Origin: Hevea brasiliensis
Lineage: Eukaryota; Streptophyta; Magnoliopsida; Malpighiales; Euphorbiaceae
Assembly: GCF_030052815.1 (NCBI RefSeq)
Contig: NC_079498.1
Location: 67,566,992 to 67,630,991 of the forward strand
DNA: 64,000 bases
Direction of reading: 5' to 3'
Part shown: in pieces, positions 46,301 to 59,968 of the stretch
Position numbering within the stretch: the first letter of the stretch is position 1
Layout of the letters: each line of letters starts with the position of its first letter
Translations under genes and position numbers: made by a program
Notes under the pieces: generated by a model
Seen by the model: only the letters and a program-made list of their open reading frames with translations
Databases searched by the model: none
What the model was told of the DNA's origin: nothing

Positions 46301-47973
46301 GGTCATTGATCTAAGTTACTCTGTTAACTTAATCAAGACTATAGACTTCAAGTATGCTGCAAACCTTGAGAAGTTGAATCTTGAAGGTTGCACAAGACTG
46401 TTGGAAGTTCACCAATCCATTGGAGATCTGAAAAGGCTTGTTTTATTGAACTTGAAGTATTGCAAAAGCCTTGCAAGACTTCCGAACACCATATGTGATC
46501 TGAAGTCCCTTAAGTTTCTTTATTTACATGGATGCTCAAAACTTGAGAAGTTGCCGGATAGGTTGGGTGATATGACAAGTTTGGAGAAGCTTTATGCAGG
46601 TGGGATTACTACAAGACATGCACCATCATCTAAACTGTGGGATTTTTTTCTCCCTTCAAGGTTATTGCCATGGAAGTATCCAAATCCAGTGGTTACGATG
46701 TTGCCTTCTTCGTTAGCGTTACGATCATTGAGGTCATTAGATTTAAGTTACTGCAATCTGGTAGAAGAAGCACTTCCTAGTGATCTGAGCTGCTTCCCAT
46801 CATTGAGAACACTCAATCTAAGCGGAAATGATTTTATTAGCATCCCTTCAAGCATTAGTAGACTTTCAAAACTCGAAGATTTTCAGTTCGCTAATTGCAA
46901 GAAGCTTCAAGCATTTCCAAATTTTCCATCAAGCGTTTTACATCTTAGCATGGATGGTTGCACTGCCTTGGAAAGTTTGCTACCCAAAAGCATCAGCAGA
47001 CGATTTGAACTTGAAAATCTTTGTGCTGCTGTGGATTGCAAGAGGTTTCAGTTATTGCCAGATCTTTCATCAAGCATTTTATGTGTAAGTGTGGATGGAT
47101 TAACAGCGCAAGAAACCATCCGAAATCAATTTGGAACAAACACTATCAGACCTTCATCATTGACTCTGGTAAATTGCTTCAAATTGTTTGAGGTTCAAAG
47201 TAAAAACATTGCAGTACTTTCAAGGCTAACAAGTTATCTGCACTACTTGCTAAGGCACACCTCTCAGGTCTATCTCTATCTCTCTCTCTTTCCCACACAT
47301 GTCTACCACAGACATAATTGTTTTATAAATAGAGACATGATGCATATTTTTTTCGATGCAGGGACTCTATAATCCAAGCACTCACTTATCCATGTGTTTA
47401 GCTGGAAGTGAAATTCCAGGTTGGTTCAACTATCAGTCCCCAGGTTCTTCATTAGAAATGCATTTGCCTCCATATTGGTGGGCTACCAAGTGGATGGGAT
47501 TTGCATTTTGTATAGAGTTTGGATTCCATGAGCCTCTGCCAGATTCTTCTAACATTTTCTGTGATTTGCACGCATGCATTGCTCCAAATCAAGATTTGTT
47601 TTTGGGTCATTCAACCGTAGAAATACCTAAGGATATGATTGTTACATCAGATCAACTTTGGTTCAATTACATGCCACGAATCTCTTTAACTTGTCTGGAT
47701 TTGTGGGAATCATGTAATCATCTCAAGGTTTTGTTTTCCTCAGACCAAGTGATGGTGAATTACTGTGGGTTTCGCGCAATATATAGTCGAGATGTTGATG
47801 ATTTAGTAGCCTGCAGCAATCCTTTTCAGAATTTGGGACTCTCCTGTAATGATTATGTTGAGAAGAGTAAGAGAAGCCATGACGATTATAGTTGTGGCAG
47901 TGGAGGAGAACTCAATGAAGTTGGCAATCTCGCTTCCAAGAGACCGAAAATGCCTGTGGATCCTGAGTCCTGA
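37379..47973 (+). CDS. TIR-NBS-LRR immune receptor, copy B (complete)
   Basis: The only full TNL here. Exons are 37379-37848, 44696-45797, 45881-46159, 46284-47267 and 47362-47973, all with GT-AG borders and compatible phases, giving 1,148 residues. TIR (about 10-155) has FLSFRGEDTR and SSWCLDEL, with E85 the expected NADase glutamate. NB-ARC (about 175-485) has the P-loop at 216-224 (K222), kinase-2 aspartates 298-299, RNBS-B about 319-328, GLPL 382-385 and MHD 484-486. LRRs cover about 540-900. The C-JID has SEIPGWF at 961-967. A basic KRPK lies at 1138-1141. By family knowledge it would oligomerise on effector recognition, make NAD-derived signals and act through EDS1; the effector is unknown. 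The ATG has G at +4. Intron 1 (6.8 kb) is unusually long because of insertions. Confidence 0.9.
41017..41750 (+). repeat. Second LTR-like sequence nested in the intron element
   Basis: It contains a plus-strand TATA box (CCCTATAAATACG near 41519) and, about 90 bp later, GATTTGGGCGTCAGAGT and TTGTTGCAGGCAG, a U5-like arrangement common in plant LTRs. The 5' part includes a degenerate minisatellite. Exact ends and a target duplication were not found. Confidence 0.3.
41085..41360. repeat. Degenerate minisatellite, unit about 17-20 bp
   Basis: Repeated variants of GGATGTTYGGATAAGAYAA, for example GGATGTTTGAATAAGACAAG and GGATGTTTGGATAAGATAAG, at irregular spacing through this stretch. Confidence 0.7.
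42985..43239 (+). other. TATA box and exon-like ORF inside TNL B intron
   Basis: The counterpart of 356-610: a TATATAAA box near 42986 and an ATG at 43110 opening 43 codons before a possible donor at 43240. It differs from copy A at only a few residues (for example G for R and E for K near position 11-13). Function and origin are unknown; it may be a trapped gene 5' end or an internal promoter. Confidence 0.35.
43910..44215. mobile_element. 306-bp fold-back MITE, Mutator-type (copy B)
   Basis: The same element as 1263-1568, with the same 9-bp target duplication TTAAAATTA at 43901-43909 and 44216-44224. It is present at the orthologous place in both intact introns. Confidence 0.75.
44442..44576. 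repeat. 135-bp fold-back repeat (copy B)
   Basis: The counterpart of 1795-1928, with an inverted-repeat AGTTTAATAACCC left end and a GGGTTATTAGACT right end. Confidence 0.5.
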
Positions 47974-49490
47974 GATGAAACTAGCGAAATACCCGCGCAC
48001 GGTGTGTGTGTCTATATATATATTCATTCTTCAAAATTTTTGCTAAATTAATTTTATTTAAGTAAATTTTCTTTTATTTTAATAAATATATACAATTTAA
48101 AATTTACTAATCCTGTTATTCATATAAAATGAGTGGTACTAAATTATTATCTCATCCGTTAAAATTATAAACTTGCACTATTTTAACATTCGATTCATTA
48201 ACCAAATTATTGTATACATTTTATTTTTTGATTTGGTTTCAACTAATATTTTTAATTATTTTTACTTGTAGTTAAATTTTCGATGTAATTCTATTTTTAT
48301 GTATAAGAATATAGTTATTTAACTAAAGCGGGAAAATAATCCGATGCAAAAAAGTAAATAAAAAGGAAATGAGAAAAAATGATGGCTAACCTCTTATAGT
48401 AAAAATTTGAAAGGTAGTTTTTAACTTTTTAAGGAAAAAATTATATTAATTATATAAAAAAGTGTAGATTGTATATTTGGGTGACTTGATATAGAGAATA
48501 TAAGTTGACTTTATATTAATTGACTATAGTATAATATTAATTTTTATTTGATTAATTTAATTTAATTTATAATTTGTGTCAGTTTAACTTTTCCTTATAA
48601 AAAAATAATTTATTTTAATTTTTTTGTGCTTAGTAGAGTGAGAAAAGTAAAATAAGAATTAAAAATAATAAGATTTGTGAATTAAAACTAATAACTCTTA
48701 AAAGAAGCAATATAAATAATAAAGCAAATTAAAAGAGAATTTAAGAGCAATTAGATAAATAGAGAATGCTTTATAAGAAGAAAAAGATTTGAAGTTTATC
48801 AAATGATAGAAAGTATAACTATTTACAGGCAGAGAGATAAAGAAAATTCAAATAAGATTTATTTAGGTCATTAAATTATTATTAATTAAAAAAAGTCATT
48901 CTTTAATTGAAAGAATTTTAATATTGCTATTTAAAATATTAAATAATTTTAAATATTATATTTAATCATAAAAGGTCTTAATTTTTAAAAATTTTAAAAA
49001 AATAATAATTTAAATAATAAATATTAAGATAGTAATAATAATTACAAGAGAAATAAAAAATAATCAATATAAAAGAAAATTATTTATGGAGAGTGATACG
49101 TAGTTTTTTAAAGAAAGTAACACATGGCATTCTCTTATATACCTCTTTAACTAATGTCTCTTATAAGTTTTGACGGTGCATACCTGTATAGGAAAACAAA
49201 TAAAGATATAAATAAATCATTGATAGAAGCAGATTTATTTGGAAAAATTATTTGCATGTTTAATTGGAATATATAAGTTGGAAAGATATTGAAAAAGAAA
49301 GTAGACTCAAAAGAAATTGATCACTAGCGCTTGTCCACACTCCATTGTGAAGTCCCCCACATGCTTCTCACTCTCTCTTCACATTTTTTTTGTCAGTTGA
49401 AACAAGATGCAACTACAAATAGGCTACACTACACCATGCTGAGATAGGTAATGAAATCATGAATCAACTAGGGACCAGATCTGCAGGAGG
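47974..49490. other. AT-rich 3' flank of TNL B
   Basis: Shared with the flanks of A and P and closest to P. It starts with a short (TA)n tract near 48013. No gene is visible. Confidence 0.7.
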
Positions 49491-49494
49491 CTAA

Positions 49495-49837
49495 AAAATA
49501 TGACTGGTTCCAAATGCCCAACTCCTGGCCATGTGAGCCAAGCAATTAGCAGCATAATTAGCCTATCTAAAGATGAAATTCACTTTAACAACCTAGTCTT
49601 TGTCAATATAACTCTTAATAGCCTGAATCAGGGCTGTGCACTCTGTAACGTCCCGGAAGATGAGGTAACAAATTGAACCGCAGCTGCACTATCACATTGC
49701 ACCACCACTTTATTCAACCCCAAAGCCCATAGCTGGCCTCGTGCCTGATAGATGTATACTGGATAGACATATGGTTGTCTAACTAATATACTCTCGTGTA
49801 TCCACCTTTGATAATTTGCTATAGGTTTCTTGGGCAC
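49495..49837 (-). pseudogene. RNase H-like (retroelement) fragment behind B
   Basis: Essentially identical to the fragment behind P; the minus strand is open for the same 69 codons (49837 to 49628). It is a relic duplicated with the block. Confidence 0.5.
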
Positions 49838-50009
49838 TGGTAATAATTAATTAAGACTGAATATACAATAAGTAAACCGAAAAGATCTCGACAATTTAAA
49901 TTGTTTCTAAAGTGAAATGAAAATATAAAATACCTAGAAATTATAAAATTTGCCATATATAGAATTATTATTTAAATAGTTTAATTATTGTTATTATAAA
50001 TTATACACC

Positions 50010-50197
50010 ACTAAGCGTTATGTTTAGCGCGTTGGTTTTCCATCGTGTAGGTACTGAAAATCAGCAGCCGCCACACAGAGCTCCGACCAGATCTGCCACT
50101 GTCCAGAGTCACCTCACCAGTCTTTTGTATTTTGGCAGGGCCCATATATAGACTAGTATTTTGGTTCATTATGTCTAATCATGATGTAATTACTAGT
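50010..50197 (+). repeat. LTR fragment behind B
   Basis: Counterpart of 23930-24117. Confidence 0.3.
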
Positions 50198-51792
50198 AAC
50201 ACATATTCTCTTTTAATGTATTTACATTGATGTTCCAAAATAATACTACCACTAATTATAATAAGGTTGAATTGGCACTATCAAATTCAGACCTCCTACA
50301 ATAAAACATTTCCCTTCAAATTTTTTGGGAAATTATGTGGAGAGTTGAGTTTACTTGATATTGCTGTTGGATTTGTTTTTAAGAAATTTTTTTTTAAATA
50401 TATTAATTAGAAAGTATTAAAAATTAATTTAAAATTAAATTTAATAAGTTTTAGAAATAGGAGCATCAATAATAACACAATAATTTTTCTAATCTTTTTC
50501 TTTAAAAAAACATTTGAAATAATGATATTTTTTCTAAAATTTTTTTTTCATCTTTAAATAATAATACCAAACAAACACTTACTCTAATAAAATTTTATGA
50601 AATTCAAATTTACGTCCTATGTGATCTTGTGATTTTCCAACTTAATTTTTACTCTATCTAGTTCTCAAATGCTTGGGACCATTTAGAAAAATGTATGAGG
50701 AATATATAGTAAGTCTTCAATGGATTAAGAAGAGACAAAATGAATTGATTGAAAAAAATTAAATGAATGTTTGGGGTCCATTTACAAAAATGTATGAATA
50801 ATTGTCAAGTACGTAATTGCCTTTTACCTCAGAAAAATGAACAAAGAAAAATAGAATAAAGTGCAGAAGTCATTAAAATTCTTGTCTTTGTTTTCACAGC
50901 TATGCTTATGTTGATAGAAGTTGGACTGCGATTTCGTATTTTCGTATACCCTCTTGAAAGTGATACTTTCAAATATTATATTCAACGGTAAATAAAATTG
51001 AAATCTTCTTTGAAGCTTGGATTCAGATAGCAACTCATAGACTTTGATTTGTGAATATAACCCCCTGCCATGGCCTTCATGCATACGAATACAACTCATT
51101 CAAAGTCGCTCATAATTACAAAGTTAGGAATTAACTCAATAACTTGATCCAAAAATAAAACATTTGGATTTAAATTAATTAATTCAAATTTGATTAAAAA
51201 ATTAAATGAATGAAATTTAATTCAAAATTTAAAAATTCATATTTTTATTTGTAATGATCCATAACTTATAAAACGATTTGAATTTAATATGAAATCTTTT
51301 ATTTATATAAATTTAATGCATAATCCAATCAATATAATTATTTATTTATTTTTTAAGGGGGAAGTATGTGGAAACCCACTATTTATCTATATAATTATTT
51401 ATTTATTTTAATTATCTAACAATAATTTAAAATATTTATTTAGAAGAAAATATTAAAATAAAATAAAGAATATTTTATTGGATGGCCTGTTTATTTATTT
51501 GTATATATATATTATTTTTGAAATTAAATATATATTTGCAATTTGAACAACTCAGTTCAATCATAACTTTTATCACATTCTATACCTAATAGAACTCTTG
51601 AAATATTTTTACCCTAATCATCTCTTTCTGCTAAATTTTTTTCTCAAAACTTGTTTATCACTTTCTTTTTTCTATCGAATATTTTGAACAAATATTTTTA
51701 TCATCTTTTATTTATTGTTATATATATATATAAACGTTTTCTCCTCCACCAATGCATGTAACTTTTGCTGAGAAAGACTTGTCTTGACTTGA

Positions 51793-51843
<51 letters not shown>

Positions 51844-52008
51844 GTTTCCCTCTACCTACAGCATCGAATCCTATCGATTTCCTTGTTTTTTTTTAATTAT
51901 TTATTTATTTATTTTTCTTGTTTCTTTGGGTTGTTAAAGTTATTATTATTATAAATTTTTTTTCTTACTTTACTTTTACAGTTTCCTAAAAACGTATTTT
52001 TGTTGATT

Positions 52009-52050
<42 letters not shown>

Positions 52051-52331
52051 TTGGCTTTAAAATAAAATTTTATATTCAATGGGTCTATCATATTAATTTA
52101 ATTAATCAAGTTTTTACTATATTTTGGGTATGTAGGAGATTTAAATATTCATTCTGTCAGTTGAAATTATCTCTTTTATTGAATATAACTATTATCTTGA
52201 AGATTTCAGGTAAGTAGTAATTATAGTACATGGTACTGTTTTAGTCCATTTTAAAATTTTTTAGCATTAAATTTATTATTAAATGAAATTTTAAATCAGT
52301 ATTTTAATAATTATTTTACATGTATTTTAAT
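50198..52331. other. AT-rich intergenic DNA behind B
   Basis: Matches 24118-26268, with one copy of the flank block and two ATT tracts (51793-51843 and 52011-52047). It ends at a deletion that removed the first bases of the following LTR. No gene is visible. Confidence 0.6.
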
Positions 52332-54930
52332 AACCTATGGGTCGGATCGGCACTAGGACCGGGCCAGCCTAAAGCCCCCGAGGCCCGTAGTAAGCCTAAC
52401 TATTCATTAATCCAACTCTAAGGCCCATTTGGGCCCAATATCAAGAAATCAACCGGACTGAGTCCGGCCATAAAATGAACCTACTAACGGGGAGTTTATG
52501 ACTCACCCGACCTATAAACACAGTAAATACTCAATTGGGGAGCTCAGCTCACCCTCCACATACTCATCAACATAAAAATAAATGGGAGCTCAGCTCCCTC
52601 ATCCAATCCATCAAACATGCATAGAATATAAGTTTACAAGTCCAAAATAATAATTTAGTTTACAGACCCAAATCAAATAAACATTTCTAACACATGCGGA
52701 AATTCTAAGATTTAACAAGTTTATACAAACGTTAATAATCGACCTGCGTGGAGGAAAGCAGGTTAATCTCAAAAATATCCTCCTGTGGCCTGAAAAAATA
52801 TTGAACAGGAGTGAGCGTTCGACTCAGAGAGCAAAATATCAATTTTAACCATAATCTCTATAACTATCTAAAACTAATGCACCCTGTAGAGTGAAATGCA
52901 ACATCAACAACATTTTCACGTCATAACATCAGAAAGGTAATTTGGAGCACTCACACACCCTGTAGTATCAATCATAATATATGGGAGCTGATCCCCTATA
53001 CAGCTCTCTTAAATCCAACCTGGTGCCAGCGAAGAACTCAAGCCGGACTTTCGCTTAATAAACCAAATCGAGGGTCCCAGCGAAGAACTCAAGCCGTGAC
53101 TACCCCTCGAAGGATCGGGTCCCAGCGAAGAACTCAAGCCGTGACTACTCGTCTTATCCATAGTCCACACCACATCACACGCACGCCAACGCACGCACAC
53201 TGCTCCAAATTACCACAACAACATCAAGGCACTTTAACAGTTATCAATGCAACATAAATCGTGCCTAGAGTTTAACTATATAAATATATGCATATAAGTG
53301 ATGCATGGGTATACTTGAACATATAATAATAGTGAAATTACAGTTAAAATTAATATTTTACTCACAGACTTGACAACGGTCACTGTGGCGGCTGGGCGGA
53401 GGGAGAAGGCTGTCCCGGCTCACCTAACAATTACATTACAATTTTTAATATAAATGACTCGATACAACTAAGAAAAGACCAAATACGTCCTAAGTCACGC
53501 CGAAAATCCGGCAGAGTCTCCCCTATACCTAGGACCTAACCAACCTGCAAAAGGGCTAAAAACACACTTCTATATTTGCAACTCATATATCCACAATTCA
53601 ATCACATCACACAGCCCCTCCTGGGCCCATCAAATCAGTCATCCATCACAATATGTAAAATTTCAATTTAATCCTTATAATTGATCATTTTTGCAAAAAC
53701 TACCCAAACAAGCTCTAAAAATTCTAAAACTTTGCCCCGCGGTCCTTAGCAATATTACTAGGCTATTGCAAAAAGAATCATAATTTTCTGAGTTACCACG
53801 AATATTTTATGAATTTTTAATCCTATTTAAGCACTAGAAAATTACGAAAAAGCAAGGTTCGGGTTTACCTTTGCCGATTCCGACTCCGGGATGCGCTCGG
53901 GATATCTGACAATGGGGGGTAGCCAAAACCTCGGTCCAATTCGGAGACTTTTCCGGTAACGGGTCTGTCTGGCCGAAAATTCATAGACCTGGTCAACTGT
54001 CGAATTTCCGCGAATTGAGGATACCTACAAGAAGCCCACAACACGGGGGTTAGTAAATAAATTTTTCAGAATTTTCTAAGCTCATTTACTGCTCGGAAAA
54101 ACACTGCGAACTTCCGCGGGACCCACCGAAAAACGGTGTCGGAAAATTTTGAAATTTATATCCCCGTGAAGCTCTCGACGAGTGGAGCGCTCTGGTACTC
54201 TCGGTTTTCTCGTGGGGTTCACGGTTTGTGAGAAATCTAGCCCGAAAGTTAAAATGGGCTAAAACTTTCCGGGCGAAAATTGGACAAACCGCTCGATGGA
54301 TTTCAGTGTTCTTGGTGTCTATGGAAAGCTCTCGCCGAGTAGATGATTTTAGACACAAGACCCGGTCCAATTGGTGGCCGGATCGGTCGGATTTTGGCCT
54401 GGGAAGTCGAAGATTTGCGCGCACAGGGGAGGGCATTTGCGCGTTTTGGCCGTCGGGCGCGGTGGTGGGATGGTCGTGGTCACGGCGGTGAGTCGGGTGG
54501 CGTGGGAGGTGGTGGCCAGGGGCAGGAGGAGAGAGAAAAGAAAGAAAAACGGGAAGGAGGTCGAGACGCGCGGAAGAAAAGGGAAGAAGAAAAAGGGAGC
54601 CGGTCCGATTCGACCGGTCCGATTCGGTCCGGTTCGATTCGATCGGTTCGATTCAGGATACAAAATTTTGAATTTTTACTCTGCCTCAGGACCGAAAACG
54701 AGGTCCAAAAATTCCGAAAAAATTCCAGAAAACTCAGAAAAATATGTAGATTCCAAATATATTTTTAGTTTTGCCACGTGGTCTTTAAATTAATTTTTAA
54801 AAATCATTTCGAAAAATCGAACCCGATTTTTAAAATCAGAAAAATTTTAAAAAATTTCTAAAATTTAAATAAAATTAAAATACCAAAAATGCTCATAAAA
54901 TAATAAAATTTAAAATTTTGGGGTGTTACA
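52332..54930 (-). repeat. Left LTR of element 2, terminus deleted
   Basis: 2,599 bp, matching the left LTR of element 1 better than the right LTR of its own element at three structural differences. About 15 bp of the outer end are missing. Confidence 0.9.
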
Positions 54931-54944
54931 TTCTTCCCCCCTTA
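54931..54944 (-). other. Polypurine tract of element 2
   Basis: TAAGGGGGGAAGAA on the minus strand, next to the 3' LTR. Confidence 0.8.
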
Positions 54945-54992
54945 CAGAAAATTCGTCCTCGAATTTTACACAAGGTAGAATAAAGCACATGA

Positions 54993-57900
54993 TTATACAT
55001 TGAACAGATAAGGGTACTTGCTACGCATGTCCCGTTCTGACTCCCAGGTGCACTCTTCCACTGACTGGCTCCTCCACAATACCTTAACCATAGGGATCTG
55101 TTTGGATCTTAGCTGTCTCACTTGGTAGTCCACTATGGCTACAGGTTGCTCCTCAAATGTCAAGTTCTCTTTTAGTTCTATTACATCTGGTTGTAGTACA
55201 TGAGAAGGATCTGGAATGTATTTCCTGAGCATGGAGATGTGAAATACGGGATGAACGTGAGAAAGGTTGGGTGGTAGCTCTAACCAGTAGGCAACTGCTC
55301 CAACTCTATCCGTAACCTCAAAAGGTCCGATATACCGAGGTGCCAACTTGTCCTTCTTTCCAAATCTCATGACTCCCTTCATTGGAGAAACCTTCAAAAA
55401 TACATAGTCGCCTACTGCAAACTCCACATCCCTCCGTCTGGGGTCTGCATAACTCTTCTGCCTACTCTTCTGCCTACTGAAAGCTGTTTTCAATCGTTCC
55501 CTGATTAAGGGAACCATCTCTGATGTGTACTGCACTAGGTCTACATTATGCACCTTTGCTTCCCCCATTTCTGTCCAACACAGAGGATACCTACACTTCC
55601 TTCCATATAATGCCTCATAGGGTGCCATCCCTATGCTGGAATGGTAACTGTTGTTGTAGGCAAATTCCACCAAAGCTAGCTACTCATCCCATTGACCTCC
55701 AAAATCCAAAACACTCATGCGAACCATGTCTTCCAGTGTTTGGATTGTCCTTTCGGACTGTCCATCTGTTTGAGGGTGGAAAGCTGTACTAAAGTTCAAC
55801 TGTGTGCCAAGTGCCTCCTGCAACTTTCTCCAAAACCGAGAAGTGAACTGGGGCCCTCTGTCAGATATTATGGAAGCCGGAACTCCATGCAATCTGACTA
55901 TTTCTCGAATGTAGAGTCGGGCGTACTGTGCCACAGAATATGTAGTCTTCACAGGCAAGAAGTGAGCTGATTTGGTTAAGCGGTCTACAATTACCCATAT
56001 CGAATCATATCCTCGCGTGGTACGAGGCAACCCAGTCACAAAATCCATAGTGATCATTTCCCACTTCCATTCTGGGATAGGGAGCTCTTGTAGCTTCCCT
56101 GACGATCTCTGGTGTTCAAACTTCACCTTCTGACAAGTCAAGCACTTAGACACAAAATCTGCTATGTCTCTCTTCATGCCATTCCACCAATAGCTATCTT
56201 TCACATCATGGTACATCTTGGTGGAACCTGGGTGGACACTGTACAGTGTGTAGTGTGCTTCTCGCATGATTTCATTCCTGAGGTTGTCCACATCGGGCAC
56301 ACATATCCTATAACCTTGCACTAAGGCGCCATCATTGGCAAATCCAAACTCACCACCTTCACCTTGCTGTACTCTTTCTATGATCTTCATCAATTATTGG
56401 TCTCTGTGCTGGGAAACTCTAACTCTGTCTCTTAAGTTTGGCCTCACTGAAAAATGAGCCAGCAATACCCCATCATCTGAAAGATCTAGGATTAAACCTT
56501 GATCCATCAACTCATGTAATTCCTGAATTAATGGTCTCTTCTCTGCTGAAATGTGCGCCAAACCGCCAGAAGATTTTCTGCTCAAAGCATCTGCTACTAC
56601 ATTGGCTTTTCCAGGGTGGTACTGGATGGTGCAATCATAGTCTTTCAGAAGCTCCATCCATCTCCTCTGTCTCAAGTTTAAGTCCCTCTGTTGGAAGATG
56701 TACTTCAAACTCTTGTGGTCGGTGTATATCTCGCACACTTCACCATACAGGTAGTGTCTCCAGATTTTTAGTGCAAAGATTACAGCCGCCATTTCCAAAT
56801 CATGGGTGGGGTAGTTCTGCTCATGCCTCTTCAGCTGTCTTGAAGCATAAGCCACTACTTTTCCATTCTGCATCAAAACACACCCTAGGCCAACTCTGGA
56901 GGCGTCACAGTACACGGTGTATCCTTCACCACTCATAGGTAGTGTCAACACAGGGGCGGTGGTTAGACACTCCTTAAGCTTCTGGAAGCTCTTCTCACAA
57001 TCATCTGTCCAAATGAATGGAACATTCTTCCGGGTTAACTTAGTTAGAGGAGCTGCTATCCTGGAAAAATTCTGTACAAAACGCCTATAGTAGCCAACTA
57101 GACCCAAAAAACTTCGCACCTCAGTGACTGTTGTAGGTTTAAGCCAATCAGTTACAGCTTCAATTTTCTTGGGATCCACTTGAATACCTTCTCTTGAAAC
57201 CACGTGTCCCAAGAATGAGATGCTTTCTAGCCAAAATTCACATTTCGAAAATTTGGCATATAGCTGGTGCTCCCTCAAAGTCTGCAACACCATCCTCAAG
57301 TGCCACACGTGTTCTTCCTCGGTTTGAGAGTATACCAAAATGTCATCTATGAATACGATGACAAAACGGTCCAAAAATGGCTTAAACACCCTGTTCATCA
57401 AGTCCATGAAGGCTGCTGGTGCATTAGTGAGTCCAAAAGACATCACCAAGAACTCATAATGACCATACCTTGTCCTGAATGCCATTTTGGACCTGATTCT
57501 CAACTGATGGTAGCCTGATCACAGGTCTATCTTGGAAAAGAATCTAGCCCCTTGGAGCTGATCAAACAGATCATCGATCTGAGGAAGTGGATACATGTTC
57601 TTCACAGTCACCTTGTTCAGCCGTCTGTAGTCAATACACAACCTCAATGACCCATCTTTCTTTCTTACAAATAGCACAGGAGCGCCCCAGGGTGAAGTGC
57701 TCGGACGTATGAAACCTTTGTCCAACAGCTCCTGTAGTTGCTCCTTTAACTCTTTCAATTCTACTGGGGCCATCCTGTAAGGTGGCATTGATATGGGATT
57801 TGTACCCGGAACAACATCAATGCAGAACTCTATTTCCCTTTCTGGTGGCAACCCTGGAAGCTCTTCAGGGAAGACATCCATAAATTCCCTGACAACAAGA

Positions 57901-59742
57901 ACATTTTCCATGTTGACACCTTCTACAGATGTATCTCTCACCAATGCCAAATACCCTTGGCATCCACGCCTCAACATTTTTCTAGCGCTAATCGCTGACA
58001 CCAAATTATATGGAGCCATGCTCCTCTCACCATCAAAGCTAAACTCTTCCACACCAGGTATGTGAAAATACACCTTTTTGTTCCTGCAGTCTAAGGTGGC
58101 ATAATGAGTTGCCAACCAGTCCATTCCCAAAATTACATCAAAATCAATCACTGGTAGAGGAACCAAGTCTGCTGGGAGGATCTTTCTATCCACCACTACT
58201 GGGCTACCAGGAAAAACCATATCTACATCTATGTTGTCACTAAGTGGGGTAGCTACCGACAAAGGGCATTCTAGGGTTGTAGGGTTTCTACCCAACCTTA
58301 TGGCAAACACAGGGGAGACAAATGAGTGCGTAGCACCCGGATCTATCAAAACACGAGCCTCATAGGAACAGACTAGAAGAATACCTGCCACAACTGCATT
58401 TGAAGCTTGAGCATCCTGGTGGGTCAGGGTGAAAACCCGAGCTTGACCCCTACCCTGAGTGGCAGAACCCTGATACTGACTTCTACCTGCTGATCTGCCT
58501 CCAAATCCACGTCCCCCTTGTCCTCGGCCCTGTTGGCCACTGAACTGACTGCCTGCCATGCTGGAAGCACCCGGATACATCTGACGAGGAACATTTGCAA
58601 AAGAACCCTGTGACCCCATCTGTGGCTCACTGAACACGGGGCATTCTCTAGCAAAGTGACCTAGTTGGCCACACCTGAAGCATACACCTGAACCCATCAA
58701 ACAAGGTCCTGAATGTCCTCTTCCATACTGTGCACAAGGTGCTAAGGAAGATCCTGAACCAGACCCAGAACTGCTGTACCCTGAACTGTGACCACTACTG
58801 GATCTGTATCCAGGTCTGAACCGTCGAGGTTTGTGTCTAAAACCACTCTTCTTGTTCCTACTTTTTCCTCTGTAATTACTCTGGCCACCACTGTCTGGAG
58901 TACCCATTTGGGGAACACCAGTAGAACCCTCTGCTCTGTTTTTCTTTGCTCTTCCGCTGTCATCCACAGCATAGCTAATCTCAATCTGTATGGCTCGATC
59001 AACCACCACATCAAAAGACTGATCAGACATCATGGCCAGGTTCGCATACCTTCTGTCAAGCCCCTTTAGAAATCTTTTCACCTTCATAGTTTCTATAGCT
59101 ACTGTTGTAGGGGCATATCTACTCAATTCCAGAAATTATGTAGCATATTCATCTACAGACCTACCATTCTGTCTTAAGGCCTCAAAGGCCCACTGCTTTT
59201 GATCTCTAAAGCTTTCTGGCACAAACCGATTGATGAACAGTTCCATAAACTGAGTCCACGACAAACCCTCCATCCGAGGTAATATATAGTCATTCATCCG
59301 ATGTCTAGGCATAGGCCCCATGACATGCTGCATACACTCTATAAGTCTTCTATCAATCAACTGCAATTTTGTTCCTGCCTGTCTGCAGGAATCCAAAAAC
59401 CGATACGCATCGTCTGACTCATCATAAGTACCAGGCACCAACTTCTTAAAATTTATGATCTGTTTGTAAGGTTCCCCTCTTGGTGCGGTGGACTGCTGCT
59501 GTTGTGGAGGGTGGACCATATACTGCGCCATCATATCGATGGTTCTCTGCAACCCAGCTAGAGTAGCTGCCATGGGATCCATGGGACCCTGTGCCATGAA
59601 AGATCATTCTGAGCGTGGGCGTGCTCTTCTACTTGAGCGGCTCTAGGCCTCCTACCACCGCCTCCTGGCGGCGCCTCATCTGTGCGACACCTCGTCAGCA
59701 CATCCGGTTCGTGCGATGGCGGCTCTTACCTTCTACGCATTT
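54993..59742 (-). pseudogene. gag-pol polyprotein of element 2, four in-frame stops
   Basis: The reading starts at the ATG at 59742 and ends KYPYLFNV at 54993, about 1,580 codons. Long open blocks are 59597-59136 (gag), 59126-57519 (gag C-terminus, CCHC knuckle, protease, RT start), 57503-56394 (RT, RNase H), 56393-55680 (integrase zinc-binding and core) and 55673-54993 (integrase C-terminus, chromodomain-like). They are separated by single stops, at least two of them consistent with C-to-T changes (for example a TGA where an arginine CGA is expected before SGY). The first 140 bp of gag are scrambled by several tiny deletions, and a 12-bp tandem duplication lies near 55457-55480. It is inactive. 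Confidence 0.9.
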
Positions 59743-59952
59743 TCCTGAAATTCAGCAGCATTAGCCCACAAAATTCAAAACAACATGTTACACAGCTCTA
59801 TGGACTCATATTTATACATAATTATTTGAAGCAGAAACTAGAAGCAAAGATGACAATGCAAGACGAATGTGGACCCTATTTTTCCGCATGTGACTCTTAG
59901 TAGACTCTTCCCAACACTTTAGACAATCAATCCCTAAGAATCTGGAGCCTTA

Positions 59953-59964
59953 GCTCTGATACCA
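59953..59964 (-). other. Primer-binding site of element 2
   Basis: TGGTATCAGAGC on the minus strand, four bases after the 5' LTR, complementary to initiator tRNA-Met. Confidence 0.9.
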
Positions 59965-59968
59965 CATT

